From contig NC_064041.1 in assembly GCF_932526225.1 (NCBI RefSeq), forward strand, positions 13,391,451-13,455,450: DNA of 64,000 bases. The letters run 5' to 3'. The first letter of the stretch is position 1, and every line of letters starts with the position of its first letter. Of this stretch, positions 60,235-64,000 are shown piece by piece. Under the pieces are notes generated by a model that was given only the letters and a program-made list of their open reading frames with translations, did not search any database and was not told where the DNA came from. The translations under genes were made by a program, and so were the position numbers. This DNA comes from Nematostella vectensis. Its lineage: Eukaryota; Cnidaria; Anthozoa; Actiniaria; Edwardsiidae.

Positions 60235-61077
60235 TTAATAAGAAATGGTTCTTGCGTCTTTTCGAGCTGATGATAATATTATCAAGGCAAATACCTGTGC
60301 ATGGGGGAAGAAAGCATGAATATTTATGAAGTTCACATATGGCTAGGCAGATTCGGAGTTATGTAGCCATGTTTGCAGGTTGTTTGTGCTTCCCCTCTCT
60401 GCCGCCAAAATGCGTTGTTTAACACTTTTCTGCACATTATCCATGTCTGCGCAATCCTGTGCCCCTGAGGTCGCCACAATAATGTTACCTTAAAATGTGG
60501 CAATTAATTTTAGGAATTCTTTTGAATAACCATTGACCCTTGCCTCATGAAACGCAGAATGCGCATATATATTTTACAAATAGCGCAGATCTATTTAAAA
60601 ACTTCGTATGGCTGTTTTGAACGTCGAACTGGGAATATATTTTGGACCAAAAGCACTTCTCCTTGAATAACTTTTTCTGAAGACGCAAATAAAGTCAAGC
60701 CGCTTTTGAACCACTGCCAAAAAGCCATTCCTTGGTTAGAGCTCGTTAAACACTGCTTTACTTATCCTGTAACACTGACAAAAACATGTCACGGATTCTA
60801 CTGTATGGTCAACCCTTTTATACAGCTTGCAGCCATCTTGGTACTGTCTTCGGTAGCCAAGACTTCGTGGAATCCGCCCGAACCACCAGGTATAGCCGGA
60901 AGTATCCCTCGTGAGACGTCATTTCCGGTGGAATGTTTCTGATCTTTTTTGGCACCACTACATATGACATTAGGACTGCTGTTTGGTGTACGCTTGAAAA
61001 ATAAGTACATTTCTTCGTGTCAAGCCCGCTAGCCTTGGAAGGAGAGGTCCTAGATCTTCAATAATCAATACTTCTTT
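60235..61077. other. intergenic region, possible promoter of the next gene
   Basis: From about 60820 to 61050 the sequence becomes less AT-rich, with 'gccatcttggtac' and 'gaacgtcg'-like CpG-containing pieces, as often seen around transcription starts. The 78-codon frame at 60706-60942 shows no domain and is not called. Confidence 0.35.
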
Positions 61078-61140
61078 ATGTGGAGTTTTGTGGATCAAAT
61101 TCAAGGGGTGGAATATCTGCTTGAAGACGCTCATTTCGAG
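61078..61140 (+). CDS. possible first coding exon of an unidentified gene
   Basis: ATG at 61078 opens 21 codons (MWSFVDQIQGVEYLLEDAHF then E) that end exactly at a strong donor, GAG|GTAAGT. The peptide is amphipathic and not AT-biased. It lies about 1 kb after the TMEM141-like gene on the same strand. I do not recognise the family and found no convincing second exon in the remaining 2.9 kb, so the gene would continue beyond the window. Confidence 0.35.
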
Positions 61141-64000
61141 GTAAGTTGTCTCCTTTACCTTTCAAGTTCATTGTGGTTCTGTCATGTCTGTTTGGAAAGC
61201 GTTGCGGTTTTTCCATCTAACAATAGTTCAAATGTGTTATACATCTTACCTAAATGCTTAAGAAATAAAGCAGAGTTTTGGAGAACAAGCGCTTGGGATT
61301 AAATTCTTTCTGGCGGATGCAATTCGAGATGGAAGCATGATAAATTTAAACCTTGGTTGGTTTTACTATCAAATTGGTTGAGTGTTCGGGCTGGACATTT
61401 GGTTGAAGGCTTAAGTATTTTCGATGCAACATTTATAATTCTCTCGAAAGATCAAAAGTCTTAAAGCTCACGAAAATCCTAACAGATTGGATTCAATAAA
61501 GCGTAAAATCGCTAAGTTTACAGGAAGCTAGAAATACGAAACCTCGCCGTGTCGTCGTGACATTGCTGAAAGAGATAGCATCAAATTTTGCTGTCTGCTT
61601 TATAGTTATATTAAAAATTTTAACCGACCAAGATATGCTATTTAGAACTTATCACTTGCCCATAATTTTTCATGGTTTTCGCGCATTCTAATTCCAAATG
61701 TGACACTGTACTTAAATGCCGTGCCGTCTTCTCACATTGTGATCCATAACTTATTACAAAGTCAAATATTAAATTCCTTTGTTGTTACCTTTCCAAATAC
61801 ATGTCGAGACACTATACTTTATATAATCTCAGAAATATTATTTTTTGTTGATATTGCAGCCTAAATATTTGATTGTCTGTGTACATCTAAGAGTCAAAAT
61901 ATCCGGGAATGGCGTGAAAAGCCCTTTTCGCAAACAGGATTTCAGTTAAGGAAACTAGGTTTTGAAATCGACAAAGAAAGCCATTCAAAGGTAATTTCAC
62001 TTAAAAAAAGAGACACAAAAGAATGTGTTTGTTGTTGTTTGTATTTTTGTAATATATTCTTTTTAATTAACATCCATATCACTGTAGATTTTCCTCTATT
62101 AGGGGAGAAAAGTATTCAGCAAAGAGCTTATCTTCAATACCCACTGTCTTTTTTGACATTTTGTCACATTTCTATGCTTTTTTGGTCTGGTTAAATTGCG
62201 TCGATATCTTTCCGTGTAATATGTCATCAAGCTTTGAGGTTTAGGTTGTGCAAACAGAATCTGTAGAAACTAGATATTGACTTTTAAATGCAATATGGAA
62301 TTAAGTCACATAGTTCTATAATTTCAATCTCCACACTTTACATACAAAATGATGCATTCATACAAAAATATAATGGTTTCTTTAAAACACAAAAGTGTCA
62401 TTTAATTAAAAAAGAAAATTTTCCATAAAATATATTCATTTTCATTATTTTTTATAAGTATGGGGCTGAGATTTTTTAATGTTAACATAAAGAAAAGGAT
62501 ATTAACTATCTTGAATTTTTTATTTGGAGTTGATGGCTAAGGGACATGACAATAAATGAACTCTATATTATTTACCCTCTTTGGCGATTGTTGCTTCAGG
62601 AATGAGCCCCTGTTGATAACAATTCAATGCAATGTAAACCATCTGAAATAGCCTCTGTATACAAGTTCCTTATTGCTTTGGGTGTCACCATACCTGCTTT
62701 ATAGCTCCATCAAAATTTAATGTACTGAAAAATGTTACACTATTCCTTAGCCCATAAAGGGGTGGGGATAGTTGCACTTTTGAGTAAAGTAATCTTGCAG
62801 AGTTGTAACCCTAAACTCTTGAATGACCTTTTGATAGATTTCATGGATTGTAGTGGATTAGGTGTAGAGTATATTTACTGTATGTTTGTCAATGTAGATT
62901 TTAATTTAGCCAAGTCGCATCCCTTGTAATTAGGGGTATTTTGTCCCTCTTTAGGAAAGAGCAGGGATCTAGGTTTTCTCTAGAAAATGTTATTGCCTGA
63001 TATAAAAGGCCTATTGATGTGTCAAAAAATCCATGTGCAATATATGACCTTTATGGCCTAATTAGTCATTATAACCCTCTTATTCCCATGTCACAAGTGC
63101 TTTCTGTTATATGCTAATAAATAATGTATAGTTATAAATGATCTATAACCCACACAAGTATATCAACTTTGGATTAATGATGACCTGGTTGATTTTTTTA
63201 CACTCTGACTATCAAACAATTTTTTTAAATTTGTTGTCTTAATCTGGATGGCAAGAGGAGATTCATGGAAAATCTTGTAGAGTTGACAACCTTATCCTTA
63301 TGGTGCTTGCTTGATCATTAATATAATAGCTATTATAATGATAATTCCCCAGTTAATAAAAATTGCCTTTTATTCTATTCAAGCTTAAAGACTGATTTAT
63401 GTAGCTATGCTGGAATCAATGGCCTAGCATACAGTTACCCAGGAGATAGTTGCCACGGTGACAGGAGGGTAAGATGATACTATGGCATATAGCCTGTCAC
63501 ATCTTGGCTTTCCTGGCAGTTTTGGTTTTTTCAGAGGCCCTCCCTAAAGGTAGGTGTCTTCAGCTGTGATTATTAATAGACAACTTATGCAACAACAATG
63601 GTGAGGGCGTCAACAATTGTTAAAAAATGCCATTGGCATCTGTGACCAAATCTAAAATGGCATTTCACAATTTAAATGGTCAATGCCTGTGGTCATGGAC
63701 GCTAACACTTGTTTTGGAATTATCATGAGCATGAAAGGCATTCTTGATGCTGTCGCCATTGTCTTTGCATAAGGTCCATAAAGTTGCAATCCTGTATTTA
63801 CTCAAAGAAGCGCCTCCCCCGAATAAGCGCCCCCCTCCCCTCCCCAGGTTTTATGTAACTGAGTAAAATGACTATAATAATGTAGTTCTAAGAAAGCACT
63901 GGAGCTAATTGGAGGGACCAGAAAGAGAGTATTTAAAGGATTTAAACTTAAAAAAGCTGCTTCAAGTTGTAATAATGATATAGAGAAATGAAACTGATGT
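61141..64000. other. AT-rich non-coding DNA, no gene seen
   Basis: If the exon at 61078 is real this is its first intron. I see no domain-bearing frame on either strand. A 30-base stretch between 'ggcag' and 'gtaggt' near 63521-63549 could be a microexon in phase 0, but support is too weak to call it. Confidence 0.4.

Noticed and set aside
60706-60942. 78-codon frame upstream of the possible exon at 61078
   Set aside because: No domain or splice support; it probably covers promoter or 5' UTR sequence.
1-64000. A CRISPR array or prokaryotic defence system
   Set aside because: The tandem arrays have no unique spacers between repeats, and the gene structures are clearly spliced and animal-like.

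Overview
This is eukaryotic, animal DNA: spliced genes with GT-AG introns, many nested transposons, large satellites and no bacterial gene layout. The secreted PAN/apple plus fibrinogen-domain genes, compact introns, AT-rich intergenic DNA and mixed Ty3/DIRS-like/MULE-like elements fit a cnidarian, probably a sea anemone or other anthozoan. That is an inference; no species is claimed.

1-26 kb and 38-47.8 kb hold a tandem family of fibrinogen-related genes. Each unit of roughly 6 kb has a conserved 5' flank, three coding exons (signal peptide + PAN/apple; N-terminal fibrinogen half; C-terminal fibrinogen half) and a conserved 3' flank. There are four copies: A (2113-4514), B (8527-16643), C (38160-40206) and D (43634-45772). 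Only C reads as a complete 331-residue protein. A carries an extra base next to its first splice donor, B has a deletion in exon 1, and D has a mutated splice acceptor (AG to TG) with an in-frame cryptic AG 18 bases downstream.

Unit B is swollen by two large insertions. A 6.0 kb Ty3/gypsy-type LTR element sits in intron 2 (10100-16120, 5-bp target duplication) and itself carries a nested 1.6 kb element. A 7.5 kb MULE-like element with long inverted arms and a 9-bp target duplication lies in the 3' flank (16882-24402).

26-38 kb holds diverged relics of the family's flanking DNA, a tandem duplication of about 1.7 kb whose first copy was hit by a 1900-bp inverted-repeat transposon (the second copy preserves the empty site), a 3.6 kb satellite of 39-bp units with a higher-order period near 974 bp, a (TA)n tract and a 48-bp-arm hairpin.

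47.8-61.2 kb holds single-copy housekeeping genes on the plus strand. These are a three-exon ZIP7/SLC39A7-type zinc transporter (48012-51053), then a five-exon small two-helix membrane protein that resembles TMEM141 (52172-60083), then a possible first exon of another gene (61078-61140). The TMEM141-like gene starts in a four-fold 41-bp repeat in which every unit carries an ATG and a splice-donor-like site, and its second intron carries about 4.6 kb of a 22-bp C-rich satellite. From 61.2 to 64 kb I see no supportable gene.
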